Source: Athripsodes cinereus (Eukaryota > Arthropoda > Insecta > Trichoptera > Leptoceridae). Taken from it: 64,000 nucleotides of DNA. The stretch lies in contig OX388321.1 in the NCBI GenBank assembly GCA_947579605.1, positions 22,931,614-22,995,613 of the forward strand. Direction: 5' to 3'. Shown here in pieces: positions 9,866 to 19,216 of the stretch. Below the pieces are notes generated by a model, which was given only the letters and a program-made list of their open reading frames with translations, was not told the DNA's origin and ran no database searches. Both the position numbers and the translations under genes were made by a program. Positions within the stretch are counted from its first letter, which is position 1, and each line of letters begins with the position of its first letter.

Positions 9866-10637
9866 GGAGTCCCCAATAAAGGATAAGCCTCCTTGTTTTT
9901 CTGTACATTTCAAGTGTCTTATAAAAGGAAGGTACTTATTTGTAAAACATTACGTTTTGAGACATTTTACATCTTCGGTTCAGCGATACGGTATACCATT
10001 CATCCTGTTTGTCTTCACTTTTATTATCACGCGGAGAGAAGGATTTGCATATTTGTTGCATCCAATCGACTACCTGGCTACCCTACTTATGGGATTTTCC
10101 CGCGGAAAACCAGTAAAGGATAAGCCAGATTCTCTTTTCTGTAAGTTTCAAGTGTCCTGTAAAGAAAGGTTTTCGTAAAAGCATAACGTTATGAGACATT
10201 TCTCAGCGGATGCCATTTATCCTGTTTATCTTCACTTCTGTAGCCATGGCGAGAAAGATTTGCATGTTTGTTGCAAGCAGTCGATTCCCTGGTTACCTCA
10301 CTTGTGGTAGATACCCTGATGAGGATGGTTGGATGGATGAAATAGAAAGCTAAAAGAGCGAGGCGCTTTGTTGCTCGAGCTCGCCGTGGAGCACCCGGTA
10401 AAGAATTGGTCTCCCACTCTTCTACGTAAGTTTTCGAGTGTCCTGTAAAAGGCAGGTGTTCGAAAAAAATAAGACATTTTACATCTTAAATTCAGCGATG
10501 AGGCTTGCCACCCATCCTGAATGTCTTGATTTTATATTGGCACGAAGAGGACAGTTTGCATGAATCGTACGTGCAGCTGATCTGCTGGCTACCCCACTTG
10601 TGGGATATGCCGTGATGGTATAGTATAGTATAGTATG
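9866..10637 (+). repeat. Three head-to-tail SINE-like copies
   Basis: Copies at about 9866-10104, 10108-10320 and 10386-10637 lie in the same orientation. Shared order: GTGGAGCACCCGGTAAAGAA, TCTCCCACTCTTCTACG, GAGTGTCCTGTAAAAGGCAG, GACATTTTACATCTTAAATT, CAGCGATGAGGCTTGCCACC, GGCACGAAGAGGACAGTTTG, GCTACCCCACTTGTGGGATA and CCGTGATGGTATAG. The last copy ends in (TATAG)n at 10618-10637. Its final ~30 bases match the RTE 3' end at 4676-4735, so mobilisation by an RTE is likely. No ORF; pol III boxes are not clear. Confidence 0.75.
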
Positions 10638-10741
10638 GTCTATACCGTCACGGCTTTTACTATAAGCGATGAAGCCAGCAGACTAAATGCAGGTAATTTA
10701 GTTGTCAGCTACACGCCAGTTAAAAAAAAATAAGAAAATCA

Positions 10742-10862
10742 AAACCAATCAGAAAACTCGATTGGAGAACCATGTCTACACAATGCAACATTGTGTAGAA
10801 TCTAATCGGAAGAAGTGAGAAAGGTGTCCCAACCACCATTCTCACTGTCGGATTTTAAACAC
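10742..10862. mobile_element. Half copy of the ACCAATCAGA MITE family
   Basis: It matches the left arm of the MITE at 37279-37531: AAAACCAATCAGAAAACTCG, TTGGAGAACCATG, ACACAATGCAACATTGTGTA, CTAATCGGAAGAAGTGAGAA. The right arm is missing. Confidence 0.7.
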
Positions 10863-11314
10863 ATTATTGTAAGATAAAATTAATCCCTACAACATAGGCA
10901 TACTGTTTCACTGCCAAAATATATGTTTTGACAAAGTTTTAAGCATTACGTAGCTGTATGTAGGTTGTAAGTTTATATTGTGTTTCCGAAACCGTAGCGC
11001 AAACTAAAACCATGAAGTTTGATTGAATTGTGTGGATGACTTTGTTTACCTTTAAATCTGTTTCGTTTGTCTTATGGGTTAGTGTGTCTGTTTGCTTAGT
11101 ACTTGAATAATTGTATAGATAATAATATTGTTATTAATTTCTGAAACTATTATAATCATTTTGTTATTATAACTAGACTAAATAACCCGACTTCGCTCAG
11201 GAGAAATATGGTATTATCACTTAAACAAGATCACTCCGGGATATCCCGGTAAACTATTGGTCACGCACTTTTGAATGTTAGTTTAAGAGTGGTAGGTATT
11301 TTTTTATATAGCCT
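10863..11314. other. Unassigned sequence with SINE-like scrap
   Basis: A short match to the 5' end of the SINE-like family lies near 11240-11290 (CCCGGTAAACTATTGGTCAC). Otherwise nothing is recognised. Confidence 0.4.
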
Positions 11315-11410
11315 ATGCCTTTTACATGTTAAACATATATAACAAAAAAAAAAACAATTTGATAGACAAAAAAAAAACAAAACGTGAATTAACAGCTGCA
11401 GGAACAATAG
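11315..11410 (-). repeat. Non-LTR 3' end, minus strand
   Basis: The minus strand contains ACATGTAAAAGGCATAGGCT followed by an A/T-rich tail. This matches the terminal hairpin of the intact element at 51111-51173 in a diverged form. A similar copy lies at 31680-31790. Confidence 0.5.
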
Positions 11411-11611
11411 TTATAAAGTGCGCAAGACAATAGTAAAATAATATTTGTAAGACGTTACACAATTTAGGAATAAAGTATGTCATGTTTGTCCTTTACTATT
11501 ATCGACTCGAAGAGAGCAATTTGTATATTTTTTTTAAATTATGTAAGTTAGTTACTGGCTACACTACTTGGCAGAAATACCGTGACGGTATTATTATTTT
11601 TTTTAAAAAGA

Positions 11612-11785
11612 GATATATCTGGGTTTTGTTATAAACCCAAATAAAACCTTATACACCCTTACAATAAGCTACTAAAAGCTTGTGTCGTGAAAGGGGAGTT
11701 TGCTGGCACCTGGTGTCGAAACACGGACCCCACGTTCACGAGGCCGAGACTCTACCTCCAGGCTACCGACGAACTCATAATATGA
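11612..11785 (-). repeat. tRNA-derived SINE, minus strand
   Basis: The minus strand starts with a tRNA-like head. The A-box-like TAGCCTGGAGG and the region GTGTTTCGACACCAGGTGCC stand for A and B boxes, as in the better copy at 14850-15020. The tail contains the hairpin GGGTTTATAACAAAACCC. Confidence 0.65.
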
Positions 11786-11874
11786 TATCATTATGATAAT
11801 TCATAATATGAAATCATTATGATATCGGTATGAACGAATAAATATGATATCATTAATTTTAGTGGCATTTACAA

Positions 11875-12052
11875 TGTGATAATTAACCGAGATGCGATAA
11901 ATAACCGGGTTAGTTGGAAGACATCGCATTTTAGCGATAAACTCGCCCTCTGTACATTGAATTGTATAACTGTTATTTTTGTGACGCTGTTTTATTATAT
12001 AATATTGTAACCAATGTACAGTGAAGAATAAAATAAATAAATAAATAAATAA
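11875..12052 (+). repeat. Non-LTR 3' end with (AAAT)n tail
   Basis: GGGTTAGTTGGAAGACATCG leads into the stem-loop ATCGCATTTTAGCGAT (11922-11937), then AAACTCGCCCTCTGTACATT and CCAATGTACAGTGAAGAATA with a (AAAT)n tail. The copy at 63385-63530 on the other strand is very similar. Confidence 0.7.
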
Positions 12053-12119
12053 TTTCTTGACATGAATAATAGAATCGAGTTTTCTTACTAAGTATGTTTT
12101 TAAATTATCACTTTTAGTT

Positions 12120-12200
12120 TTAATTTCGCGACCGGTTTCGACACTTAAGTGTCATTGACGATCACTTTGAAAACTGAGAGCAACTATTATTATTTCCTAA
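12120..12200 (-). repeat. PLE-like terminal motif
   Basis: The minus strand reads GACACTTAAGTGTCGAAACC, a perfect stem followed by CGAAACC. This is the usual layout of PLE terminal repeats. The CTGANGA box expected just upstream is degenerate. Confidence 0.45.
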
Positions 12201-12204
12201 TTTT

Positions 12205-12700
12205 TTTTTTTTTTAAATATTTATTTTATTCACAATTACACAGTATACATTGATATTACATTAATAAAACAATATAACACACAGTAAAAATGCTCCCTCC
12301 ATAAGAAACTAAATGCTTGTGCGGAGGGTCGGTTATTTCAATTATAACATTAACACACATATAAGAATCAACTAGAAATATTAATACACATATAAGAATT
12401 TGTTACAAATAGCAAACTTTCAGTTCCCATGTACGTTCATCAAACGTTCAACAAAATCTACCAGCACAATACAAAATTAAACCAATACATTTATTCACAA
12501 CGTCAAAACAATATACAAATCAGTTGGATCAATTTTCCTCTCATCAAAATTAACACAAACACACATAGGTACACAGAAATACATCACTTTTACGCGATTC
12601 AGTGCTCAATGATGACATCATGAGTCTGAATCTCAAAATCTCAAAATTAATATGAAATTTATATATGGTTAGAGGGTGAAAGGGTGGGGGTTAATGAATT
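12205..12700 (-). repeat. Non-LTR 3' UTR, minus strand
   Basis: The minus strand ends in GTGAATAAAATAAATATTTA. Upstream is a long-range stem CCCTCC...GGAGGG (plus 12293-12329). No coding frame was found; the 64-aa plus frame within it is spurious. Confidence 0.45.
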
Positions 12701-13190
12701 TGAATGATAAGTCGATGATTGAGGATGGATGGAAGTGTGAAAGAAGAATAATTATTAAATTTGCAAAAGAAACACTTCGCACAATAGTCAAGATCACGTT
12801 TTGATATTTATAAAATGTAATTTTGAGTCTTTATTACAGTGATAAACTAGGCTTTTTTTTTCAAAAAAAAAGTTTAAAACAACGTCGCATGAAGAAACCT
12901 AGGTTGCTGTAAATAATAAATTTACGAGTAAAATTCAAAATCATGTTTTATTTGTTTATAAAAGATAAGGAGTTTTACAAAATAAATATATAAAGGACAT
13001 ATTTGGAACATAAATATTTAAGAATTAATTTAAATATTATGTTATATAAGAAGAGATTTCGTAAATTATAATTGGTACTCAAATTAATAAATTATTAATA
13101 TGTAAACAAAACCAATCCGACATGTAGTTAATATTGTCGGCCGATAGTACTTGGTGGGTGTTCATGCTTAATTAATAAAAATTAAACAGT
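12701..13190. other. Unassigned AT-rich sequence
   Basis: No supported gene or repeat. Confidence 0.4.
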
Positions 13191-13194
13191 TATA

Positions 13195-13285
13195 TTCAGT
13201 ACCTACTTCAACGGTCACTTTATTAATCGCGTGCTGGCTTTCAAGAGCTTCTGCTCTCATCATCAGGCTAAGGTAAAGTGTAATT
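13195..13285 (-). mobile_element. Penelope-like terminal fragment with hammerhead-like core
   Basis: The minus strand has CCTGATGATGAGAGC, a short loop, then GCTCTTGAAAGCCAGC (core at 13239-13266). It is followed by a T/A-rich end containing AATAAAGTGACCG. Related ends lie at 17130-17335 and 35640-35730. Confidence 0.6.
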
Positions 13286-13377
13286 TTTTTTTAAAAATAC
13301 ATATTGTGAATGAAGAAACTAATTACAATAATAATAGTAAAATGAAATTAAAAATAATTCAAGAGTTTTTGTGTACA

Positions 13378-13735
13378 TTCTGTGTGTGGGGCGGGTAGAC
13401 TAAACGCCTTGGAAACATTAGAGATTTATAGGAATAAGAATAACATTGTAAATATACAGATCCCACCCTCATCTCCTTTGTTAGTATATCCTACTCCTGC
13501 CAACCATCCCGCCTCCATATCTACCATTACCCCTCCCACTACCCCTCCCACTACCCCTCCCACTACCTGCACCCTTCTCACCACATGAACAACAGCCCTC
13601 ACAATTTTTAGATTTCAGTTTCCCTGAAGATGCCTACAAGTATAGGCGAAAACGTTCGGTATTTAACCTAACATAGTGGAGATAAAACAGTGCTCAATAA
13701 TATATTTTTATATTTTATTTATTAAAATTAGAAAT
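13378..13735 (+). mobile_element. Penelope-like element 3' end with endonuclease C-terminal tail
   Basis: The frame from 13382 encodes RLNALETLEIYRNKNNIVNI followed by Q-I-P-P-S-S-P-L. This resembles the segment that follows the GIY-YIG nuclease in Penelope-like proteins (L-N-x-L-E-x-L-E-I ... N-x-Q). A proline/threonine-rich stretch with three 12-bp repeats (13529-13566) follows. After the stop come CCTGAAGATGCCTACAAGTA and TAGGCGAAAACGTTCGGTAT, a CUGANGA/stem/GAAA arrangement, then the ACATAGTGGAGAT terminus shared with 7862-7985. The nuclease core and RT are absent, so the copy is dead. Confidence 0.65.
13529..13566 (+). repeat. 12-bp minisatellite, three units
   Basis: ACCCCTCCCACT is repeated three times perfectly. 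In the PLE frame it encodes a repeated proline/threonine-rich segment. Confidence 0.8.
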
Positions 13736-13744
13736 TAAAAATGT

Positions 13745-14275
13745 TTGATGATTTCAAGGCACCCTTTATTTAAGATGCAAATTAGTCATCGATGATAAAC
13801 CTATTGAAAAAGTTGCATCATTCAAATATCTCGGGTTAGAAATATCTAACAATAGTGACCTGTACAACGAAGTGAGAGAGCAAACCAATAAAGCCTCAGT
13901 TGCAGCCGGGTGCCTAAAGAGTATCATATGGAGAAATAAACACATGCTAATTGATAGTAAAGTCGAAATATATAAATCCTGTGTTAGATCAATAATGACA
14001 TATGGTGTCGAAACAAGACCAGACACGGTACAAACTTAAAGCCAACTAAGAACATCAGAGATGAAAACATTACGTGATATTGCGGGCAAAACTCTCAGAG
14101 ACAGAATAAGAAATGCTGAGATTAGGAACATTATGCAACAAGGAGGACATCGTAAGATGGAGTAGGAAAAGGAGATGATTCTGGAGAGACAATGTGGATT
14201 GTATGACTGATAAAAGAATTGTACATAAAGCTGCAAAGGAAACACCAATCGATTCAATTGTCTATGGTTGTACCT
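13745..14275 (+). pseudogene. RTE-clade reverse transcriptase C-terminal relic
   Basis: The plus strand encodes CKLVIDDKPIEKVASFKYLG-like sequence, then NEVREQTNKASVAAGCLKS, IWRNKHMLIDSKVEIYKSCV and ITYGVETR. After frameshifts it continues MKTLRDIAGKTLRDRIRNAE and a W-R-D-N-V block. It is closely related to the minus-strand copy at 34205-34975. It is 5'-truncated, with several frame breaks and a premature end near 14260. Confidence 0.75.
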
Positions 14276-14349
14276 ATGTTGTTTTGCATTAGTTTTATAT
14301 CAATATACAAAATATAAAAAAGGATATATCACATTTGCACATGCGTGTA

Positions 14350-14494
14350 TTTCTAGGTTATTTTTTTTTGATATGATTTTTTTTTAGATTATTATGTACT
14401 AATTGTTATTTTTTTGAATAACTAAATAATAATTTCAAAAAATAACAATTAGTACATAATAATCTAAAAAAAAAAATCATATCATGTCTAGAAA
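14350..14494. repeat. 145-bp palindrome (MITE-like)
   Basis: Two arms of about 60 bp contain GATTATTATGTACTAATTGT with complement, flanked by TTTCTAG/CTAGAAA. A ~20-base AT-rich loop separates them. No ORF and no clear target duplication. Confidence 0.7.
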
Positions 14495-14499
14495 TTGTT

Positions 14500-14750
14500 A
14501 TATTGTGAATGCCGAAAACATAAGCAAAGTAATTTTTTTTTCCCTATTTACTTTGTGTTTTTTTTATTTTATTTTGTAGGATTTTATTTAACTTAAATGT
14601 TTATTCTCCATCGATTAATTTTTGGGTTCCTTAGTTGTATGTATTTTATTGTACTTTTTTGTATTTTTCTATTAATATGTAAAATATTTTATTTTTTGCA
14701 CAAGGCTTATAGCCGTTTGTTGTTTAAAAATAAAATATAATAAAATTGAT
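14500..14750 (+). repeat. Non-LTR 3' UTR
   Basis: It ends in CACAAGGCTTATAGCCGTTT and an A/T-rich tail, the GGC-loop-GCCGT terminal hairpin also seen at 3205 and 37990. No coding remains. Confidence 0.45.
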
Positions 14751-14849
14751 ATTAAGTCGTAATCAAAGCCTTCCAGGTCAGTAGGTTATTAAAATTTAAT
14801 CGATTATAAGATGTGTGTATGACTGGTAATTTAAATAATATTAATTTTT

Positions 14850-15022
14850 TTTACCTATATCTGGGTTTTGTTATAAACCCAAATACAACCTTATACACCT
14901 TTCACAGTAAGCTAAAAGCTTGTGTCGTGAAAGGGGAGCTTGCCGGCACCTGGGATCGAACCACGGACCCCTTGTTCATGAGGCCGAGACTCTACCTCCA
15001 GGCTACCGACAAACTCAAACGA
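14850..15022 (-). repeat. tRNA-derived SINE, minus strand
   Basis: On the minus strand TCGGTAGCCTGGAGGTAGAG (A-box-like TAGCCTGGAGG) is followed about 40 bases later by GTGGTTCGATCCCAGGTGCC (B box close to GGTTCGANTCC). A body with CACGACACAAGC and a terminal hairpin GGGTTTATAACAAAACCC follows. Three copies exist in the window (11612, here, 35487), all in the same orientation. The overlapping plus frame, which includes a WDRTTDP string, is spurious. Confidence 0.75.
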
Positions 15023-15404
15023 ACAACGAACGAATTATTATAGTTATACCTAGTAATGGTGAATAAAAAGTGTTTATTCCTCAATTAAAACATATAAGTT
15101 TTTGCTTTATCATAGTTTTATAGCGTTACGTAGGTATGTAGCTAATTAGATCAGAAATTAATTATCTAACTTATACTTTATTAATACCCCTTATTATAAG
15201 AAGTTCTAGAGTAGCTATTAATTCTGTATCTTATCAGACTATTCCACGTACTTATACGTCAACAATTTTATAAGATAGATGATTGATAGACAAATACATC
15301 GGTTTCTGTGTTGACTCTGAATTTTCCGTCTTTCCATTATCTAACATATACTAAACTCCTACCTTCCTATAATATAGCATATTACAGTTCGTGCACACAC
15401 ATAA
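15023..15404. other. Unassigned AT-rich sequence
   Basis: No supported feature before the piggyBac-like terminus. Confidence 0.4.
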
Positions 15405-15897
15405 TTAACCCAGATAATCCTGAAATTTTTTTTTCATCCGAAATTCATAATTTTTGGATATGTTGTTGAATTTGGTAAAAAAATAATGTTGTAGAAGAAG
15501 AAATAAAAAAATATATTTTTTAAAGAGTTTTATAGAAAAAAATAAAGTGTCCTTTTAAAAGGACAATAGTAATATCCACTACCTAAAAAACATTGTATGA
15601 GAAACATAAAGTATTGAGGTGGGATTCATTTTATAATGTAGTTTTTGTGTTTATATATCTAATAATCTGTTGGATTATGTGGATTTACATGATGATGTGT
15701 AAAGTGGACATTAAGAAAGTAGTTTTTTTTATTATTTTTCGTGATATGGAATGAAACAATCGATGTGCAGTGTAATATTGCATTTTTTAGAATATATATT
15801 ATGCGCTGGTATTTTCTGTGACACTCTCTTCAACGGGTTTGTTTTTCTTGATTCATTATAAAATTATCAAGTCTGTCAGAGCGGGAATCAATATTTT

Positions 15898-16215
15898 TCA
15901 AATTGGAAGATCTGGGACTTTCCTTTGTTTGAAAGATTGCAATATACTGAGAACAACACGTCTTCTAAATGTTAATTGATCAAGTTTTTCACCTTCGTAT
16001 CGATGTAGTTGCCAGGAATTTTGCATTGCAACGTCATTGAAGGAGACCCACCGTCCATCCGGATACCGCAGAAGTCTGAGGACTTCCATTTATCCGAATT
16101 CTACACTTAACAAATCTTGTCCACACCGAAGGTGCCATTGTGGGCAGCCTGAAAGGCTGGCCGACCGAAATCAATCCCGTGTGTGGAATCTTTTGACTAC
16201 AATCCTTTGATGTCC
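15898..16215 (-). pseudogene. piggyBac transposase C-terminal relic
   Basis: Across two minus frames I read RPAFQAAHNGTFGVDK, matching the family block RP..I..YN..MGGVD that carries the third catalytic Asp. After a frame change comes WVSFNDVAMQNSWQLHRYEG followed by LDQLTFRRRVVLSIL, matching the W.....D.A.QNAW.LYR region of piggyBac transposases. Stops and frameshifts show that it is inactive. The N-terminal half and the C-terminal zinc region are not recognisable. Confidence 0.7.
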
Positions 16216-16914
16216 CTTTAGCCGAGAGAAGCAAACAAAATCATAAAATGTTTACATATATATAAATAAAAGAAAACAATAATAATAAAACAAACAAAAA
16301 AAATATATCGCCAACTGTATCACCTTCTCTCTCAGATTTTTCCGCTTCCAAGGATTGTTAATATGTCGTTTAGTGATAACGAAGCTCTAAAATAGAAAAA
16401 AAAAACATAATTATAAAGTATATAATATATTAAATTAGATTTTTACAAATGTCTTTAGTAATTTTTAATGCTAATCGATGTGAAGTGTAAACATATTTTG
16501 TGACAAAAAGTTGAAGAAATATAACTTGTCTTTATTACGTACACCTATAAAATAGCATACGTATGTTACTATTGTCCTTTTAAAAGGACACTTAAATTTA
16601 ACATTACGAAATTATCACATATTTTCAAATATTTTTTTTTTATAATTCAATCGTATTTTAACAACATTTAAGTACATAAAAATAAAGCATGCATGTATTT
16701 TTTAATTATTATAAAAAAGTTATTTACCGTTTTTTATCCAAAGGTGGCGGCGACATCAACCCAAAATCTGTAGCACTATTTTAAATTCCAAAAACTTGAC
16801 CCCTCGTCACAAAACAATGCTCAAAACTGTTTCATGATGCAAGTTGATTCATTAGCTATGCAAATAGACTAGCACGACTGCTTAGGAACAAAATAAATTA
16901 AAGATATATCCATT

Positions 16915-16975
16915 ACTTACTTACTTTACGTGTCCGGTCTTTTTTAAATCTTCCCACTCCAATAAGCTATATCCA
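16915..16975 (-). repeat. Non-LTR 3' end nested in the piggyBac-like element
   Basis: The minus strand reads TTGGAGTGGGAAGATTTAAA, then GACCGGACACGTAAAGTAAG. This matches the terminus of the 6225-6515 and 51830-52085 relics (GGAGTGGCAAGGTC...GGACCCGAAAAGTAA). Confidence 0.45.
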
Positions 16976-17129
16976 TTTATATCGAGGTACTACTACTGTC
17001 CTTTTAAAAGGACAATAGTATTATCTGGGTTAAAAGAATGTATATTTAGACCCAGTAGCTGGTAGCCGTGGCTTATCTGAGAATAAAGCTATATCTTGGT
17101 TCAATAATAACCACCTTATTTTGATAAAG

Positions 17130-17335
17130 TTGATATTTTCAACTGACAGTACTTGGTAGAAATTCATGATGAATTAATAAAACACTTATTTAAAGTTTAT
17201 CCATAGTGACTTTTTATTGGACGCGAGCCGGCTTTCAAGAGCTTCCGCTCTCAGCATCTCTTCGCTAGCCTGATGATGAGAGCGGAAGCTCTTGAAAGGC
17301 GGCTTGCGTCCAATAAAAAGTCACTGTGATGAATG
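17130..17335. mobile_element. Inverted pair of Penelope-like ends
   Basis: A minus-oriented end (17150-17260) faces a plus-oriented end (17265-17335). Both carry AAGAGCTTCCGCTCTCA or its complement and GACTTTTTATTGGACGC or its complement. The plus copy holds CCTGATGATGAGAGCGGAAG, then CTCTTGAAAGGC: a hammerhead-like CUGAUGA, stem and GAAA. Inverted terminal copies are a known PLE structure. Confidence 0.65.
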
Positions 17336-17459
17336 CTCTAAATTAAACCATAAATCCAATTTCCAGCTATGTTTCTTTACTCAAAATATGTCATAGCAAT
17401 TGAAAAATAACCAATTTTAGCCACATATATAAAGTTGAAAAAACCTTGGCTAGATTTTT

Positions 17460-17920
17460 TTCACTGAGTGAACGGAAGTTCAAGGGGTCTGTCTCGGGGG
17501 CCCTGGATTCATCTGCTGTTCCATAGGAGACTTGGTTTTTCTTACTTCCGCCGTTTTGAATGGGTTTTCGACATTGTAAACACTACTTTTTGGGATTGCA
17601 CTTGTGGAATTTATTTATATATTTATTTACTCTTCACTGTACATCGGTATGGTATGTCTATTTTTTCGACTTCAGACTTTGGACTTTGCAATTGACTGTG
17701 TAGCGTTCCGCTCTAAAGACAATGTCTTGTTTTGCTATATCCATTTTTTATTGCTTTTTTTTTGTTTTTTTTTTTATATAATTTGTTTCATAATATTACC
17801 TCGATACGGGTGCAAACCCAGTGAGGTAGTATTAAAATGTGTAAATGAATTTAAATTGTGAAAATGCTATATTTTGTGTTGTATAATATTTCTGGAAGTA
17901 AATTTATTTATTTTTTCGTA
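17460..17920 (+). repeat. Putative non-LTR 3' UTR with terminal hairpin
   Basis: A 12-bp stem TAATATTACCTC/GAGGTAGTATTA encloses an inner GGGTGCAAACCC stem (17791-17834). A short T/A-rich tail follows. Retroelement origin is inferred from similar terminal hairpins elsewhere; no coding remains. Confidence 0.4.
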
Positions 17921-17959
17921 ATTGGACTCTGGTATAAATAAAGTATCTACCTCAAATTA

Positions 17960-18180
17960 ATGTTTATTAATAAGTCAGAAAGGGGTTTTGATTGGTTTGC
18001 TCATTGCTGTAATTGTTATATTTATTGTTATAACTGTATGCTCCACAAAGAATCATCACCAACTCCTCCGGTCCCTCAACCCTGAGGATCGTCACCATCA
18101 TGCTTCGTTCTGTAGACCGTTTGTCTCCATCTTGAGCGATCCTCCGCCATGTGCAAGGCCACATAGAATAAATAAAACAA
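17960..18180 (-). repeat. Probable RTE-type 3' end, minus strand
   Basis: The minus strand reads VALHMAEDRSRWRQTVYR, resembling the D-R-x-x-W-R motif at the end of RTE-type proteins. A TATAACAATAAATATAAC tail follows. Only this tail is recognisable. Confidence 0.4.
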
Positions 18181-18506
18181 AAAAATAAAAATAGTTCTTT
18201 TCTCTGTTTGCATGAAACCTGTCACTAAACCAGGCATAAGATATGGTATTACACAGTTATTCCAGTTAATTTTAAGTAGGTACGAGTGATTGGATGTGAG
18301 AACTATGAGTATGTGGTAATATTCTGGATACTATTCTATCTATCTCTGTTAACATTGCTTGTCTTATGTTATGTTTTCATAGAAACAACACCCAACATTC
18401 TCCTTAGGAACTTGTTACATAGTTGGGTGTGTGTACCTTAATCAACAACTATACAGAAGATGCCATATTAATCGGGAGTAAAAGAAAAAAGTCTGTAATA
18501 TTTTTT
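18181..18506. other. Unassigned sequence
   Basis: Nothing recognised. Confidence 0.4.
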
Positions 18507-18785
18507 ATCTATTAATTTATTTATTCTTTTTGCACATCATCATTACATAACAGTTTTAACAAAATAATATAAAATTTTAAAAACTAGGACGATGTGCAGT
18601 GGCGAGATTATCACTATAAAGTGATTTCTTCCATCTAAACACGACACATTTACATAAAACTAGTATAAAAACAAATTTACTTACAAAAAAATATACAAAA
18701 TATTAAAACACAAAAAAAAATTAAAATAATATATTTGACACCCACCCAACATAATTATGGAAGGGATTATGGATCAGAGGAGGGA
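18507..18785 (-). repeat. Non-LTR 3' UTR, minus strand
   Basis: Second copy of the 9143-9425 repeat, in the same orientation and highly similar. The stem-loop TCACTTTATAGTGA is at 18611-18624, and the tail is TGCAAAAAGAATAAATAAAT on the minus strand. Confidence 0.65.
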
Positions 18786-19204
18786 GAAAAAAATTTCAAT
18801 AATCTTTAAAAATTATGCAAGGAACAATGTCTGTTGTACCTATATAAGTTTTAATTACTTGCTGAATTTTTTGTGCCAAGTAATTTACAGGATAAAGTAA
18901 ATAAATAAAAAGTCAATAATTACTCATAAATTAGTAGACAACAGTAAAAAACCAATTTGTTCCTTACAAACGGTAGTCGACTGTATAGGAACTTCTTGCT
19001 ATTTCCCAATTAAGAAGTTATATTAGTTGGTTCTTGGTAATAATATTTATAATAATACACTTCTGTTTAACTTACAATAATTAATATCCAGTAGAGTCCT
19101 AGACAAAAAGGGGACTCACACTATTTATTGTGAGTTTTTTAGTCATGTAAAACATCACATTTGAAACAAATTCCGTAAAACACTCGCAAAGAATTGGTCT
19201 CCCA
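18786..19204. other. Unassigned sequence
   Basis: A short inverted repeat ACTCACACTATTTATTGTGAGT lies near 19112-19135. A SINE-like scrap is at about 19190-19218 (AAGAATTGGTCTCCCACTCT). Nothing else is seen. Confidence 0.4.
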
Positions 19205-19216
19205 CTCTTTTACGCA

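Larger units (their letters stand above)
15409..17029 (-). mobile_element. piggyBac-like DNA transposon, decayed
   Basis: TTAA is duplicated at 15405-15408 and 17030-17033. The ends are CCCAGATAAT and ATTATCTGGG, a 10-bp terminal inverted repeat with the CCC/GGG ends typical of piggyBac. An 18-bp palindrome TGTCCTTTTAAAAGGACA occurs three times inside (15548-15565, 16573-16590, 16997-17014), each extended by AATAGTA on one side. It is 13 bases from the right end and about 140 from the left, which recalls the asymmetric internal repeats of piggyBac. The transposase relic lies on the minus strand. A short non-LTR end is nested near the right end. Confidence 0.8.

Noticed and set aside
14813..15043. 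Plus-strand 76-aa frame with a WDRTTDP string
   Set aside because: It is the complement of a tRNA-derived SINE.
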